Source of the DNA: Pelagibacteraceae bacterium AG-426-I15 | GTDB taxonomy: Bacteria > Pseudomonadota > Alphaproteobacteria > Pelagibacterales > Pelagibacteraceae | Length of the DNA: 64,000 nt | Direction of reading: 5' to 3' | Assembly: GCA_003213135.1 (NCBI GenBank) | Contig: QCNT01000001.1 | Location: 1-64,000 of the forward strand | Part shown: piece after piece, positions 45,043 to 55,097 of the stretch | Layout of the letters: every line of letters starts with the position of its first letter | Position numbering within the stretch: position 1 is the first letter of the stretch | The notes under the pieces: model-generated | What the model saw: the letters and a program-made list of their open reading frames with translations, nothing else | Told to the model about the DNA's origin: nothing | The model's database searches: none | Translations under genes and position numbers: made by a program

Positions 45043-45300
45043 TCAAACAAAGAATCACATTGGGTTAAGACTAAAAACCATATGTTCGTAACATTGGTTA
45101 TTTGGTTCTTTTTCTCAATAGTTATATTTATGTTCGGCGAGTCGATTAATAACGCTTCTTTTCTAGGCTATCCATTAGCTTATTATATGTCAGCGCAAGG
45201 ATCTCTTGCAGCTTTTGTAATACTAATCTTTTGGTTTGCTAACAAACAGGAGAAAATCGACGACGAACACGGATATGGTGGCGAAAGGGAGGACAGCTAA
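45040..45300 (+). CDS. DUF4212 small subunit of a sodium/substrate symporter
   Basis: The 86-residue protein has two membrane helices and the DUF4212 pattern: HWVKTKNHMFVTLVIWFFFS, then FLGYPLAYYMSAQGSLAAFV and a charged end. Members are always found just before a large SSS-family symporter and act as its small subunit. The stop shares one base with the next start (TAATG). A strong ribosome site (GGGAGG) is present. Confidence 0.92.
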   Translation: MSNKESHWVKTKNHMFVTLVIWFFFSIVIFMFGESINNASFLGYPLAYYMSAQGSLAAFVILIFWFANKQEKIDDEHGYGGEREDS

Positions 45301-47135
45301 TGTTTAAAGGTGGTTTTATACAAAACCTTCCCAAGATCTACGGTTTATACACTGGGGGATTCGTAGTTTTCATCTTATTGATGGCAATTTTAGAATCTGC
45401 AGGTGTTAGCGCAGCAAATATAGGAATTATGTTTGTAGCCTTTACAGTCGTTATATACGCACTGATCGGTTACTTATCTAGAACTGTACAAGTTGACGCT
45501 TACTACGTAGCGGGAAGACAAGTGCCAACGGTATTTAATGGAATGGCGACAGCAGCAGACTGGATGTCTGGTGCATCGTTCGTTGCAATGGCCGGTGGTA
45601 TTTATTTTGGTGGCTATACTTACATGGCGTTCTTAGTTGGATGGACTGGTGGATACGTATTAGTATCGACTCTTCTAGCACCATATTTAAGAAAATTTGG
45701 TTGTTATACTGTGCCAGACTTTATTGGAACTAGATACGGCGGAAATCTTCCAAGATTTTGCGCAACTTTAGTTTTAGTATTGGCTTCATTCACTTACGTG
45801 ACTGCACAAATTAATGCTACTGGAACAATTGCTTCAAGAGCTTTACAAATTCCATTTGAACTTGGAGTTTGGGTTGGTCTAATAAGTATTTTAATGTGCT
45901 CAATGCTAGGTGGTATGAGAGCAGTAACTTGGACACAGGTAGCACAATATATCGTGTTAATTATAGCGTACTTAATACCAGTATTCTGGATGGGAAGTAA
46001 ATTAGGTAATCCTTTCCCACACTTTATGCTTGGTGATGAAGTACAACGTTTAGCGGAGCTTGAAGCTTCGTCTGGCCTAATAAAAAATAGCGCTGCAGAC
46101 ATTAAAGCTGCTGGTGTACCAGGTGGATTAAAATATATTTCTAATCCTCACTCTGCTGTACCTGCGGGTGGAATGGCTGTATGGAAATACTTGTCGCTTG
46201 CGATCTGTATGATGGTTGGAACTGCATCGTTACCTCATATTTTAATGAGATACTTTACAACTCCTTCTGTTAAAGCAGCAAGAAAATCAGTGGCTTGGTC
46301 ACTGTTCTTTATCTTCTTGCTTTATTTCTCTGCGCCTATGCTAGCAACACTATCTAAACTACAGTTAATGGATCCAAACTTACCTACTGCAATTATTGGT
46401 AAATCAATTGCGGAAGTGAAAAGTATTCCATGGGTTCAAAACTGGGCGTCAGTAAAACAAGTATTTATTGCTGACTTCAACGGTGATGGAATATTACAGT
46501 TGAACGAATGGTTTATGAGAGGTGACGTAGTAGTATTAGCGACTCCTGAAGTTGCTGGTTTACCTTACGTTATTTCTGGATTAGTTGCTGCAGGTGGTAT
46601 GGCTGCTGCCATGTCAACTGCTGATGGATTAGTTTTAGCGATATCAAACTGTTTATCACATGATATCTACTACAAAATAATTGATCCAAAAGCTGACGTT
46701 AGAAAACGGCTAATCGTAGCTCGTGTTCTTCTAGTAGTGATTGGTGCCGCTGGTGCTTACATAGCATCAATGAGATTAACCAGCATTCTAGGAGCTGTGG
46801 CTTGGGCATTCGACTTCGCAATGTCAGGCTTATTCTTCCCACTTGTACTTGGTGTATGGTGGAAGAGAGCTACTAAAGAAGGTGCGGTTGCAGGAATACT
46901 TGGAGGTCTAATCTCTGGTACAGCATATCTAATTTATGTTGGACCTAAGTTTATGGCACAAACTCCATGGCTTGGAATTGACCACTTAAGATTTGGTATC
47001 ATAGGAGCTTCAGTAAGCTTAGTTGCAATGGTTTTAGTAAGCTTAATGACAAAAGCACCAGATGCTGCCACTCAAAAGATGGTTGATGACGTTAGGGTTC
47101 CAAGTGGAAGATCTGTTCTTGGAAAACAACACTAA
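45300..47135 (+). CDS. Sodium:solute symporter large subunit, ActP/VC_2705 type
   Basis: The 611-residue protein has about 13 membrane helices and SSS features: YYVAGRQVPTVFNGMATAAD, WMSGASFVAMAGG, AAGGMAAAMSTADGL. It pairs with the DUF4212 subunit, as in the acetate/monocarboxylate-type symporters. acs lies just upstream, which suggests acetate or a similar acid as substrate. Residues 392-403 (DFNGDGILQLNE) form a complete EF-hand calcium loop in an extramembrane region. Codons are less AT-rich than in neighbours, suggesting high expression. Confidence 0.93.
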   Translation: MFKGGFIQNLPKIYGLYTGGFVVFILLMAILESAGVSAANIGIMFVAFTVVIYALIGYLSRTVQVDAYYVAGRQVPTVFNGMATAADWMSGASFVAMAGGIYFGGYTYMAFLVGWTGGYVLVSTLLAPYLRKFGCYTVPDFIGTRYGGNLPRFCATLVLVLASFTYVTAQINATGTIASRALQIPFELGVWVGLISILMCSMLGGMRAVTWTQVAQYIVLIIAYLIPVFWMGSKLGNPFPHFMLGDEVQRLAELEASSGLIKNSAADIKAAGVPGGLKYISNPHSAVPAGGMAVWKYLSLAICMMVGTASLPHILMRYFTTPSVKAARKSVAWSLFFIFLLYFSAPMLATLSKLQLMDPNLPTAIIGKSIAEVKSIPWVQNWASVKQVFIADFNGDGILQLNEWFMRGDVVVLATPEVAGLPYVISGLVAAGGMAAAMSTADGLVLAISNCLSHDIYYKIIDPKADVRKRLIVARVLLVVIGAAGAYIASMRLTSILGAVAWAFDFAMSGLFFPLVLGVWWKRATKEGAVAGILGGLISGTAYLIYVGPKFMAQTPWLGIDHLRFGIIGASVSLVAMVLVSLMTKAPDAATQKMVDDVRVPSGRSVLGKQH

Positions 47136-47154
47136 ATAAAATTTATTTTATTAC

Positions 47155-47186
47155 AAAAAGGGGCGATTTATTCGCCCCTTTTTTTT
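47155..47186 (+). terminator. Intrinsic terminator after the symporter operon
   Basis: GGGGCGA (47160-47166) pairs perfectly with TCGCCCC (47172-47178) around a 5-base loop, flanked by A and T runs and followed by eight Ts on the plus strand. It lies about 20 bp after the symporter stop and separates that operon from the next small membrane-protein gene. Confidence 0.95.
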
Positions 47187-47221
47187 GTTTTAAGAGTAAA
47201 ATTCTCATGTTAATTTAAATA

Positions 47222-47554
47222 ATGCCGATATGGGTTTTAATTCTCGATTACATTCTAGGTATAATCATGTGGACGCTTATAGGAAGATCTGCAATGAATA
47301 TATTTCAAAGGGAAGATTCAAACTTTTTTTTCATGAAAGCTTTTGTAAAATTAACAAATCCTATTTTGAGAATATTTAGATTTATCACCCCGAGTTTTAT
47401 AATACCGCTTTTTATTCCATTGTACGTTGCATGGTTTTTCTACATGTTTAGGTTTTATGCTATGCCCTATTTACTAGGTTACGACGTAATGGGAATGTTA
47501 TCTTTTCCATTAGAAAGTGATATAGCAAAAGAAATTTATCGTTTATTTAATTAA
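47222..47554 (+). CDS. YggT-like small membrane protein
   Basis: The 110-residue protein has two to three membrane segments. The segment LTNPILRIFRFITPSFIIPL resembles the YggT repeat (DPLLRPIRRFLP-like), though it is less typical than the yggT gene at 37.6 kb. It starts ten residues before the first helix and is followed by a 5 bp gap to a second SSS symporter gene. Function unknown; it could be an accessory to that transporter, which is speculation. Confidence 0.65.
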   Translation: MPIWVLILDYILGIIMWTLIGRSAMNIFQREDSNFFFMKAFVKLTNPILRIFRFITPSFIIPLFIPLYVAWFFYMFRFYAMPYLLGYDVMGMLSFPLESDIAKEIYRLFN

Positions 47555-47559
47555 AAAAA

Positions 47560-49482
47560 ATGCAAACTAAAATTTATTTTTTACTGTTCTTCTTATTTTT
47601 ATTTTGGGCATATTGTCTATATTGGCCTTTAAAAAAACAAAAGAAAATTGATACTCCTGTTGATTTTTTTATTTATGGCCGACAGATGCCTGGTTGGGTA
47701 TTTGCTTTAGTTGCTACTGGTACGATTTTCTCTGGTTGGTTCTTTATAGCGCATCCATCATTAATTTTTCTAAATGGTTTCCCATTTGCAATGACATCTT
47801 TATCTGTAATAACTATTCCATTAGTTGGTGTCTTTGTAATGAAAAGGCAGTGGATGCTTTCAAAAAGATTTGGTTTTGTAACACCAAGTGAGATGCTGTC
47901 TACATATTTTAAAAGTGACATGATTAGAATTTTAATTGTTATAGTTACATTGCTTTTTGCTATTCCTTTTCTAGCAATGCAACTAGCTTTTGCTGGCAAA
48001 CTAATAAGTATAGTAACTGATGATGTTATTGGTGCGGGTTCTGGATCCTTGTTAATGGGAACTGTTATTATTATTTCGGTAGGTTTAATAGGTTTAAGAT
48101 CAACATTATACATAGATACTTTGCAATTTTTTCTTTTTATATTTGGTATAATTTCACTTGGATTTATTGCTTATGATCTGGTTGGTGGTTGGGATTTGCT
48201 AAACGAAAGTTTATCTAGAGTTTCAGCGATTAAAGAAAGGATGTTTAATTTAAATTTAAATTATTCAAATTATTTAGAATTACCCGGGACTATAAGACAA
48301 ACTAAACTGCTAGACGAGACTATTTTTTACAGTGGAACTTGGACAGCTTCTATGGTTTTAACTTTTTCCTTTGCGCTAACTGGAATTATTCTATCACCAA
48401 ATTTTTCAATGTTAACATTTTCTAGTAGTGATATTAATCCTTTTAGTGCACAACAAGCTTGGTTTTCAGGTTTATTAATTGGTTTTGTTTTAATTTTCTT
48501 TACTCTCGCTATAGGTGTTAGTTCCATTTTTCTTGGTGCAAATAATGTAGTGAACAGTACTGGTAATAATATTTCAAATATTCTTCCGCCTGATATTTTT
48601 CCAGAAAAATTTGATACTATAATTCCACACTTAATCAATTTAATTGGGGACTATTCACCACTTTTTTTTTCAGTTTTGGTCATTTGTGCAATTGCTTCTT
48701 TTCAATCTACTGGTAATTTTTATTTAAGTTCGGCAAGTATAGTTACTAGAGACATAATAAAAAAATTCTTTTTCAAAGATATGAAGTCTAATCAGCAAAT
48801 CTTTGCATCCAGAATAATTATAATGTTAATCTTTCTAGTTTCTTTAACAATTGCTCTAAATTCACCTGATAAAATTTTAAGTCTTGGTAGCTTTTCGTTA
48901 AGTATAGGATGTCAAATGTTAATACCTATTTTGGCTTTGTGTTATTTTTCATGGTTTACTAAGTATGGTATAACCTTTGGTTTGATATTAGGAATAATAG
49001 TTGTATTTCTAACGGAGGATCCTGGACAAATTATTCTTAAAAATACTGTACCTTGGAATAAATGGCCTCTCACAATTCATTCTTCTGTTTGGGGAATATT
49101 TTTTAATCTTTTAGGCGCTTCTGTTATTTCTTTTATAACTCAAGATACAAAAGAGACTAGTCATAGACGAAAATTTCACGATTTTATTAACGACTATAAA
49201 GCTTATTCATTGTTTAGAAGAAGCTTAAAACCAAGTGCTTGGATTGTTACTGTTGTGTGGATTTTTTTTGCGGTCGGCCCTGGCCTAGTTTTGGGTAATA
49301 GTTTCTTTGGCAAAGCACAAACGATTGAGAGTTGGTCTTTTGGGATGCCTTCTTTGTGGGTATGGCAAATTATTTTTTGGATTATCGGTGTTTTTATCGT
49401 ATGGTTTCTTGCATCAAAAATGGAAATGTCTACTTCGCCAAATAAAAACATAATTTCTCAAACAAATGATATAGTGAATTAG
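47560..49482 (+). CDS. Sodium:solute symporter family protein
   Basis: The 640-residue protein has about 14 membrane helices. The pattern DFFIYGRQMPGWVFALVATG, then TIFSGWFFIAHP and FGFVTPSEMLSTYF is that of the SSS superfamily. The late QSTGNFYLSSASIVTRDIIK is also typical. Substrate cannot be told; it is clearly different from the ActP-like symporter upstream. It ends directly at the rpe start. Confidence 0.85.
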   Translation: MQTKIYFLLFFLFLFWAYCLYWPLKKQKKIDTPVDFFIYGRQMPGWVFALVATGTIFSGWFFIAHPSLIFLNGFPFAMTSLSVITIPLVGVFVMKRQWMLSKRFGFVTPSEMLSTYFKSDMIRILIVIVTLLFAIPFLAMQLAFAGKLISIVTDDVIGAGSGSLLMGTVIIISVGLIGLRSTLYIDTLQFFLFIFGIISLGFIAYDLVGGWDLLNESLSRVSAIKERMFNLNLNYSNYLELPGTIRQTKLLDETIFYSGTWTASMVLTFSFALTGIILSPNFSMLTFSSSDINPFSAQQAWFSGLLIGFVLIFFTLAIGVSSIFLGANNVVNSTGNNISNILPPDIFPEKFDTIIPHLINLIGDYSPLFFSVLVICAIASFQSTGNFYLSSASIVTRDIIKKFFFKDMKSNQQIFASRIIIMLIFLVSLTIALNSPDKILSLGSFSLSIGCQMLIPILALCYFSWFTKYGITFGLILGIIVVFLTEDPGQIILKNTVPWNKWPLTIHSSVWGIFFNLLGASVISFITQDTKETSHRRKFHDFINDYKAYSLFRRSLKPSAWIVTVVWIFFAVGPGLVLGNSFFGKAQTIESWSFGMPSLWVWQIIFWIIGVFIVWFLASKMEMSTSPNKNIISQTNDIVN

Positions 49483-50145
49483 ATGACAGATTTAATTAAA
49501 ATTTCTCCTTCTATATTGTCAGCAAATTTTAGTAAATTAGGTGAAGAGATAATATCATTAGATAAAGCAGGGGCAGATTATATTCATGTTGATGTAATGG
49601 ATGGTCACTTTGTTCCTAACATTACGATTGGTCCAGAAGTAATAAAAAAATTGAGGCCACTAACAAAAAAAATTTTTGATGTGCATTTAATGATATCACC
49701 TGTTGATAAATACATAGAAGCATTTTCCAAAGCCGGAGCGGATATAATAACTTTTCATCCTGAGGCAACTGAAAATACATCTAAAACTATTGATTTAATA
49801 AAAAAACAGCAGAAAAAAGTTGGAGTATCTTTAAAACCTAAATCAAGCATTAATTTGATAAAAGATCATTTAAATGACATTGACTTAATTCTCATTATGA
49901 GTGTTGAGCCAGGATTTGGTGGTCAAAAATTCATGCCTGAGGTATTAGAAAAATTAAAAGATATAAAAAAGATTTTATCAGAAAAAAAACTCAAGATGGA
50001 TTTAGAAATTGATGGTGGTATAAATTTTGAAAATTGTAAGTTGGCTAAAGATGCTGGTGCAAACGTTTTAGTATCAGGCTCAACGATTTTTAAAGAAAAT
50101 AGTGGAAATTTAAAAAAAAATATAAGCTTACTTCGTTCAAATTAA
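49483..50145 (+). CDS. rpe: Ribulose-phosphate 3-epimerase
   Basis: Rpe interconverts ribulose 5-phosphate and xylulose 5-phosphate. The 220-residue TIM barrel has SPSILSANFSKLGEE, the metal-ligand motifs HVDVMDGHFVPNITIGP and VHLMI, VEPGFGGQKF, and LEIDGGI with the catalytic Asp. Length is normal. The start follows the preceding stop directly. Confidence 0.98.
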   Translation: MTDLIKISPSILSANFSKLGEEIISLDKAGADYIHVDVMDGHFVPNITIGPEVIKKLRPLTKKIFDVHLMISPVDKYIEAFSKAGADIITFHPEATENTSKTIDLIKKQQKKVGVSLKPKSSINLIKDHLNDIDLILIMSVEPGFGGQKFMPEVLEKLKDIKKILSEKKLKMDLEIDGGINFENCKLAKDAGANVLVSGSTIFKENSGNLKKNISLLRSN

Positions 50146-50147
50146 TA

Positions 50148-51794
50148 ATGGTTTTAAAAGATACTTATCTTTATTTTTTTTCCATAAAAAAAATTTTTTT
50201 TAGATCCCTCAAAGAATTTTTTTTTTTAACAAGTTTTTATAACAAAACACTTAATTCAGAAATACCATCAAGACTATTCTTTCAACCTAACCCCTACCTT
50301 CTTTCGTCATTGTTTAATCATGAGAGTTTTATATTTAAAATTTCTAAGGAGAGTATTTATAATTTTTGGAGTAAAAATATTTCCGAAAAAGAAAAAAATA
50401 GTTTACACAATTTTTTATGGTTAAATCTTGTTGACAGAAAAAACGAAAAAGTAATTATACAAAAAATTATAAAAGATTGGATTAATAAATTTAATAGTTA
50501 TAGAAAAGATATTTGGAAGGAAAGTATTGTTCCAAAAAGAATTATAGCATGGTTATCTAATTCAGATATAATTTTAAGCAATACCAATAAAGATTTTGAA
50601 AAAATATTTTTAAACTCCTTAATCAGGCAGATTAATTTCGTTAAGAAAAATCTTAGTACAAATAGATATGAAACAAATAAGATATCTTCTTTGAGTGCTA
50701 TTATTCTTTCTGGTTTAGTATTCAAAGAATATTATTCAAATTACATAAGCGGCTTGAAGGAATTGAGGAAAATGATAGAGAATTTGTTTGATGAAGATGG
50801 GTTTCCAAAAAATAGAAATTTGGAAAATTTGGTAATTTTTTTACAATATTTTATCCTGATGAAAGAATGGATTAAAGATGCGCAAGAGCCCGTACCTGAA
50901 TATCTTGAAGAAATAATTAGAAAAAATTTAATTTGCTTAAACTCATTCGGTAGTTCAAATAATAGGATTCCGTTATTTAATGGATCCACTGAGAGAGAAC
51001 TTAATAGCTTTTTAGAGTATTTGGAAAAATTAAACTATAAAACCGAGAAAAAAATCGATTGTGTTGGAAAAATTCAAATAATTAAAAATAAAAAAAATTC
51101 TTTATACTTTGATTGTGGTGGGACTCCAGAGTACAAATTATCTGAAGATTATCAATCAGGTCCTTTATCGTTTGAGTTCTATAGTGATTATAATAAAATT
51201 ATAACAAACTGTGGTTATGGAAGAAAAATTTCAAAAAAAATTCGTTTTTTAAGTAAACTAACATCTGCTCAATCCACTTTATGCATTAATAACGTTTCTG
51301 TAGTTAAATTTAAAAAGAACAACCTAATCAACAAAGCTTTTGGGTCTACAATTGATGAAAGTTTCAGTGTTACTAATGTAAAAAGAGAAGAGGATAAAGT
51401 TAAAATAAAAATTTCTGCAACTCATAATGCTTATTTAGAAAAATTTGGCTATCTTCATCAAAGAGAAATAAATTTTATTAAAAAGGATGGTATTGTTCAG
51501 GGAATTGATACTTTATTAAAAAAAAACGAAAATAACAAAATTATTAATTTCAGTATAAGATTTCATATCTACCCTGGAATAGAAACATTTCAAACAGTGG
51601 GTGGAAATGATATACTCTTACAAATAAGTAAAAATAATTCACTAGTTTTTTCATCTAAAAATAAAAATGTGCAAGTGGAAAAAAGTTTATTTATGGGAAG
51701 AAATAAAATACTTAATAATAGCTGTATAGTCATTTATGGTAACACAAATAATCAGGATATAAATATAAGATGGGAGTTGAAAAAAAATAACTAG
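50148..51794 (+). CDS. Heparinase II/III-like family protein
   Basis: The 548-residue protein has an alpha-helical N-terminal part (to about residue 300) and a beta-rich C-terminal part like heparinase II/III: LYFDCGGTPEYKLSEDYQSG, LSFEFYSDYNKIITNCG and STLCINNVSVV. In alphaproteobacteria such genes lie between rpe and purH, as here. They are thought to act on an anionic polysaccharide, but the substrate is unknown. No signal peptide is seen. Confidence 0.82.
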   Translation: MVLKDTYLYFFSIKKIFFRSLKEFFFLTSFYNKTLNSEIPSRLFFQPNPYLLSSLFNHESFIFKISKESIYNFWSKNISEKEKNSLHNFLWLNLVDRKNEKVIIQKIIKDWINKFNSYRKDIWKESIVPKRIIAWLSNSDIILSNTNKDFEKIFLNSLIRQINFVKKNLSTNRYETNKISSLSAIILSGLVFKEYYSNYISGLKELRKMIENLFDEDGFPKNRNLENLVIFLQYFILMKEWIKDAQEPVPEYLEEIIRKNLICLNSFGSSNNRIPLFNGSTERELNSFLEYLEKLNYKTEKKIDCVGKIQIIKNKKNSLYFDCGGTPEYKLSEDYQSGPLSFEFYSDYNKIITNCGYGRKISKKIRFLSKLTSAQSTLCINNVSVVKFKKNNLINKAFGSTIDESFSVTNVKREEDKVKIKISATHNAYLEKFGYLHQREINFIKKDGIVQGIDTLLKKNENNKIINFSIRFHIYPGIETFQTVGGNDILLQISKNNSLVFSSKNKNVQVEKSLFMGRNKILNNSCIVIYGNTNNQDINIRWELKKNN

Positions 51795-53336
51795 ATGAAA
51801 ATTACAAAAATCAATAATGCCCTGATATCTGTTAGTGACAAATCCGAACTTGAAAAGTTAGTTAAGATTTTAAGCAGTTACAAAATTAATATTATTAGCT
51901 CTGGTGGAACTTTTAAACAAATAAAACAGCTGGGCTATAAATGCTCAGAGGTCTCAAATTATACCAAATTTAATGAAATGTTGGACGGTAGAGTAAAAAC
52001 CTTACATCCAAAAATTCATGCAGGAATACTAAATGAAAGATCAAATAAAAAACATAAAAGGGAGATGAATAAAAGAAAATTTAAAAATATAGATTTAATT
52101 ATTGTTAATTTCTACCCTTTCCAAAAAAATATTGAACAAAATAAAAATTTAAAAAAAATTATTGAAAATATAGATATAGGTGGACCGGCTATGGTTAGGG
52201 CTGCTGCAAAAAATTTTAAGGATGTAACAATAGTTACAGATAGGAGTGATTATAACCCATTAATTAAACAAATTAAAAAATTTAATGGAGGTACAAGTTT
52301 AGAATTTAGAGAAATAATGGCAAGTAAAGCCTTTAATCTAACCGCATATTACGACTCTATAATTTCAGATTGGTTCAATAAAAAATTAAATATTAAGTTT
52401 CCAAATACAAAAACAATTTTTGGAAAAAAACTTTCACAACTTAGATATGGGGAGAATCCACATCAAGAGGGTAGCATTTATTTTTCTGCAAATAATATTG
52501 GTTTAAAAAAAGTTAAAGGAAAAACTTTAAGTTACAATAATTATAATGACATATTTGCTGGTTTAGAAATTTTAGGATCTTTTAAAAAAACAGGAACAGT
52601 AATAATTAAGCATGCAAATCCATCAGGTGCATCTATTAATAGTTCTCCTATAAAATCTTTTGAAGAATCTTTTAATTGTGATCCGATTAGCGCTTTTGGT
52701 GGTGTAGTAGCATGCAATTTTAAATTAGATGAAAAAATTGCAAAAAAAATGTCTTCATCTTTTTTTGAGGTAATACTTGCAAAAGGTTTTAACAAAAATG
52801 CAATCAAAATATTTTCAAGAAGAAAAAACTTAACATTGATTGATATTTCGAGCTTTAAGAACAATGTAAATCAGCAAATAAGGTATTTTGGTAATTCTTT
52901 TTTACTACAAGACAGAAATAGAAAAATTTTTGATAATAAAAAACTTAAATTTGTTACAAAACTTAAACCTACTAGGAAAGAATTAAAAGGTGCTGAATTT
53001 GCACTAAATATATGTAAATTTGTAAAATCAAACTCAATAGTGATTACAAATAACTTTTCGACGATAGGGATTGGAGCCGGCCAACCAAGTAGATTAGATA
53101 GTTGTAGAATCGCGACACAAAAAGCCAAGAAATTTCAACCCAAGAGACTTAGAGGGGCGATTGCGGCCTCCGACGCTTTTTTCCCATTCGCAGATGGAAT
53201 AAAAAAATTGATTAATGCTGGAGCAAAAATAATTATTCAACCTGGTGGGTCTATTAGAGATAAAGATTCAATTAAAGTTGCCAATAATGCTAAAGTTAAA
53301 ATGATTTTTACTGGAGTAAGACATTTTAATCACTAA
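51795..53336 (+). CDS. purH: Bifunctional AICAR formyltransferase/IMP cyclohydrolase
   Basis: PurH catalyses the last two steps of purine synthesis. The 513-residue protein has the N-terminal IMP cyclohydrolase domain ([15 protein letters not shown], then [18 protein letters not shown]) and the formyltransferase domain ([35 protein letters not shown]). Length is normal. It follows the heparinase-like gene without a gap and overlaps rho by 4 bp tail to tail. Confidence 0.97.
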   Translation: MKITKINNALISVSDKSELEKLVKILSSYKINIISSGGTFKQIKQLGYKCSEVSNYTKFNEMLDGRVKTLHPKIHAGILNERSNKKHKREMNKRKFKNIDLIIVNFYPFQKNIEQNKNLKKIIENIDIGGPAMVRAAAKNFKDVTIVTDRSDYNPLIKQIKKFNGGTSLEFREIMASKAFNLTAYYDSIISDWFNKKLNIKFPNTKTIFGKKLSQLRYGENPHQEGSIYFSANNIGLKKVKGKTLSYNNYNDIFAGLEILGSFKKTGTVIIKHANPSGASINSSPIKSFEESFNCDPISAFGGVVACNFKLDEKIAKKMSSSFFEVILAKGFNKNAIKIFSRRKNLTLIDISSFKNNVNQQIRYFGNSFLLQDRNRKIFDNKKLKFVTKLKPTRKELKGAEFALNICKFVKSNSIVITNNFSTIGIGAGQPSRLDSCRIATQKAKKFQPKRLRGAIAASDAFFPFADGIKKLINAGAKIIIQPGGSIRDKDSIKVANNAKVKMIFTGVRHFNH

Positions 53337-54604
53337 CTTGGTTTATTCATAGAAACAAAAAAGTCTGCATTATTTTTAGTGTTTTTAAGTTTAGACATTA
53401 AAAATTCTATTCCATCCATTGTTCCCATTGGACTTATAATTCTTCTTAACACATTAACTTTTGTTAGATCTTCCTTTTTAAATAACAATTCTTCTCTTCT
53501 TGTTCCAGAGCGAGTGATGTCGATAGCCGGATAAATTCTCTTATCAGCGATTTTTCTATCTAGAATTAATTCGGAATTACCCGTACCTTTAAATTCCTCG
53601 AAAATAACCTCGTCCATTCTACTTCCTGTATCTATTAAAGCTGTCGATATTATTGTTAAAGAGCCTCCCTGCTCTACATTTCTCGCAGCTCCAAAAAATC
53701 TTTTTGGACGTTGAAGTGCATTTGCGTCTACACCGCCAGTTAAAACTTTACCAGAACTTGGGACAACAGCATTATACGCTCTGCCTAGTCTAGTTATAGA
53801 ATCCAAAAGTATCACAACATCTTTTTTATGTTCAACTAGTCTCTTCGCTTTTTCTATTACCATCTCAGCTACTGCTACGTGTCTTGCAGCAGGTTCGTCA
53901 AAAGTTGAACTAATAACTTCACCTTTAACAGTTCTTTGCATATCTGTTACTTCTTCGGGCCTTTCATCTATAAGTAAAACCATTAGATAACACTCGGGAT
54001 GATTAATAGCTAAAGAGTTGGCAATATTTTGTAAAATAATCGTTTTGCCTGCTTTGGGTGGTGATATAATTAGTGATCTCTGGCCTTTCCCTATAGGGCT
54101 TACTAGGTCGATTAGTCTAGGAGTTTGATCTGGTTTCTTTTCGGTAGTATTTTTGTCAATTTCCATTTTTAATTGTTTGTCAGGATAAAGTGGTGTCAGG
54201 TTATCAAAAGCTATTTTATTTCTTCCTTTTTCCGGGTTTTCAAAATTAATTTGATTTACCTTAAGCAATGCGAAATATCTTTCTGCATCTTTTGGGGCTC
54301 TTATTTCTCCTTCGACTGAGTCACCTGTTCTCAATCCAAATCTTCTAATTTGGCTCGGGCTTACGTAAATATCATCAGGTCCTGGTAAATAGTTTGACTC
54401 TATAGCTCTTAGAAAGCCAAAACCGTCTTGTAAAACTTCTAAAACTCCACCCCCGGTAATTTGTTCATTTTTTTCAGCCAATTTCTTTAAAATAGAAAAT
54501 AGTATTTCTTGTTTTCTAAGTGTGCTAGGATTTTCAATTCCAAGCTTTTCGGCTTGCGAAATTAGTTCTGACGGTGATTGTTTCTTTAGTTCTTGTAGGT
54601 TCAT
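53333..54604 (-). CDS. rho: Transcription termination factor Rho
   Basis: Rho is the hexameric RNA helicase that ends transcription. The 423-residue protein has the N-terminal helical region, the RNA-binding cold-shock fold ([21 protein letters not shown]), the P-loop [15 protein letters not shown], the Q-loop [22 protein letters not shown] and the R-loop [13 protein letters not shown]. Length is normal. It follows hemE-hemH-hemJ, the order near alphaproteobacterial origins. Confidence 0.98.
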   Translation of the reverse strand: MNLQELKKQSPSELISQAEKLGIENPSTLRKQEILFSILKKLAEKNEQITGGGVLEVLQDGFGFLRAIESNYLPGPDDIYVSPSQIRRFGLRTGDSVEGEIRAPKDAERYFALLKVNQINFENPEKGRNKIAFDNLTPLYPDKQLKMEIDKNTTEKKPDQTPRLIDLVSPIGKGQRSLIISPPKAGKTIILQNIANSLAINHPECYLMVLLIDERPEEVTDMQRTVKGEVISSTFDEPAARHVAVAEMVIEKAKRLVEHKKDVVILLDSITRLGRAYNAVVPSSGKVLTGGVDANALQRPKRFFGAARNVEQGGSLTIISTALIDTGSRMDEVIFEEFKGTGNSELILDRKIADKRIYPAIDITRSGTRREELLFKKEDLTKVNVLRRIISPMGTMDGIEFLMSKLKNTKNNADFFVSMNKPS

Positions 54605-54665
54605 AATGAATTTTAATATTAAGGAAAGTAGTCTTAATATAGTTAATTAAAATTAATATTCAAGT

Positions 54666-55097
54666 CTAAATAGGCTTAAAAACAACTAAAAATATTACAA
54701 TAATTAGAAAAACTGTTGGAACTTCATTGATAATCCTAAAAAATCTAGAAGAATGTTGATTTTCGCCCATACTAAATCTTTTCAAACAGTTAAATAAAAA
54801 AAAGTGATAAAATGTTAAAGACAACACTAATAACATTTTTGATATTAACCAAAACTCTTTTAAAGAATTTATTCCAATTTCATGTATTAAAAGGAAACCA
54901 AAAAGCCATGATAAAATCATTGCTGGATTCATAATATATAGGAACAACCTTTTTTCCATTATCTTAAAAACTTCGTGTACATCATTTTTTTTAGTATCTG
55001 CATGGTAAACAAAAATTCTAGGCAAATATAATAAACCTGCCATCCACGATATTACAGCGATTAGATGTAAAGCCTTAAAAATTAAATATGAGTTCAT
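54666..55097 (-). CDS. hemJ: Protoporphyrinogen IX oxidase HemJ
   Basis: The 143-residue protein has four membrane helices. The conserved His and Arg of HemJ are seen in ALHLIAVISWMAGLLYLPR and FVYHADTK, and the conserved Lys/Pro in the last helices (ISKMLLVLSLTFYHFFL, NEVPTVFL). It oxidises protoporphyrinogen IX, the step before ferrochelatase. Overlap of 4 bp with hemH supports the role. Confidence 0.93.
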   Translation of the reverse strand: MNSYLIFKALHLIAVISWMAGLLYLPRIFVYHADTKKNDVHEVFKIMEKRLFLYIMNPAMILSWLFGFLLIHEIGINSLKEFWLISKMLLVLSLTFYHFFLFNCLKRFSMGENQHSSRFFRIINEVPTVFLIIVIFLVVFKPI

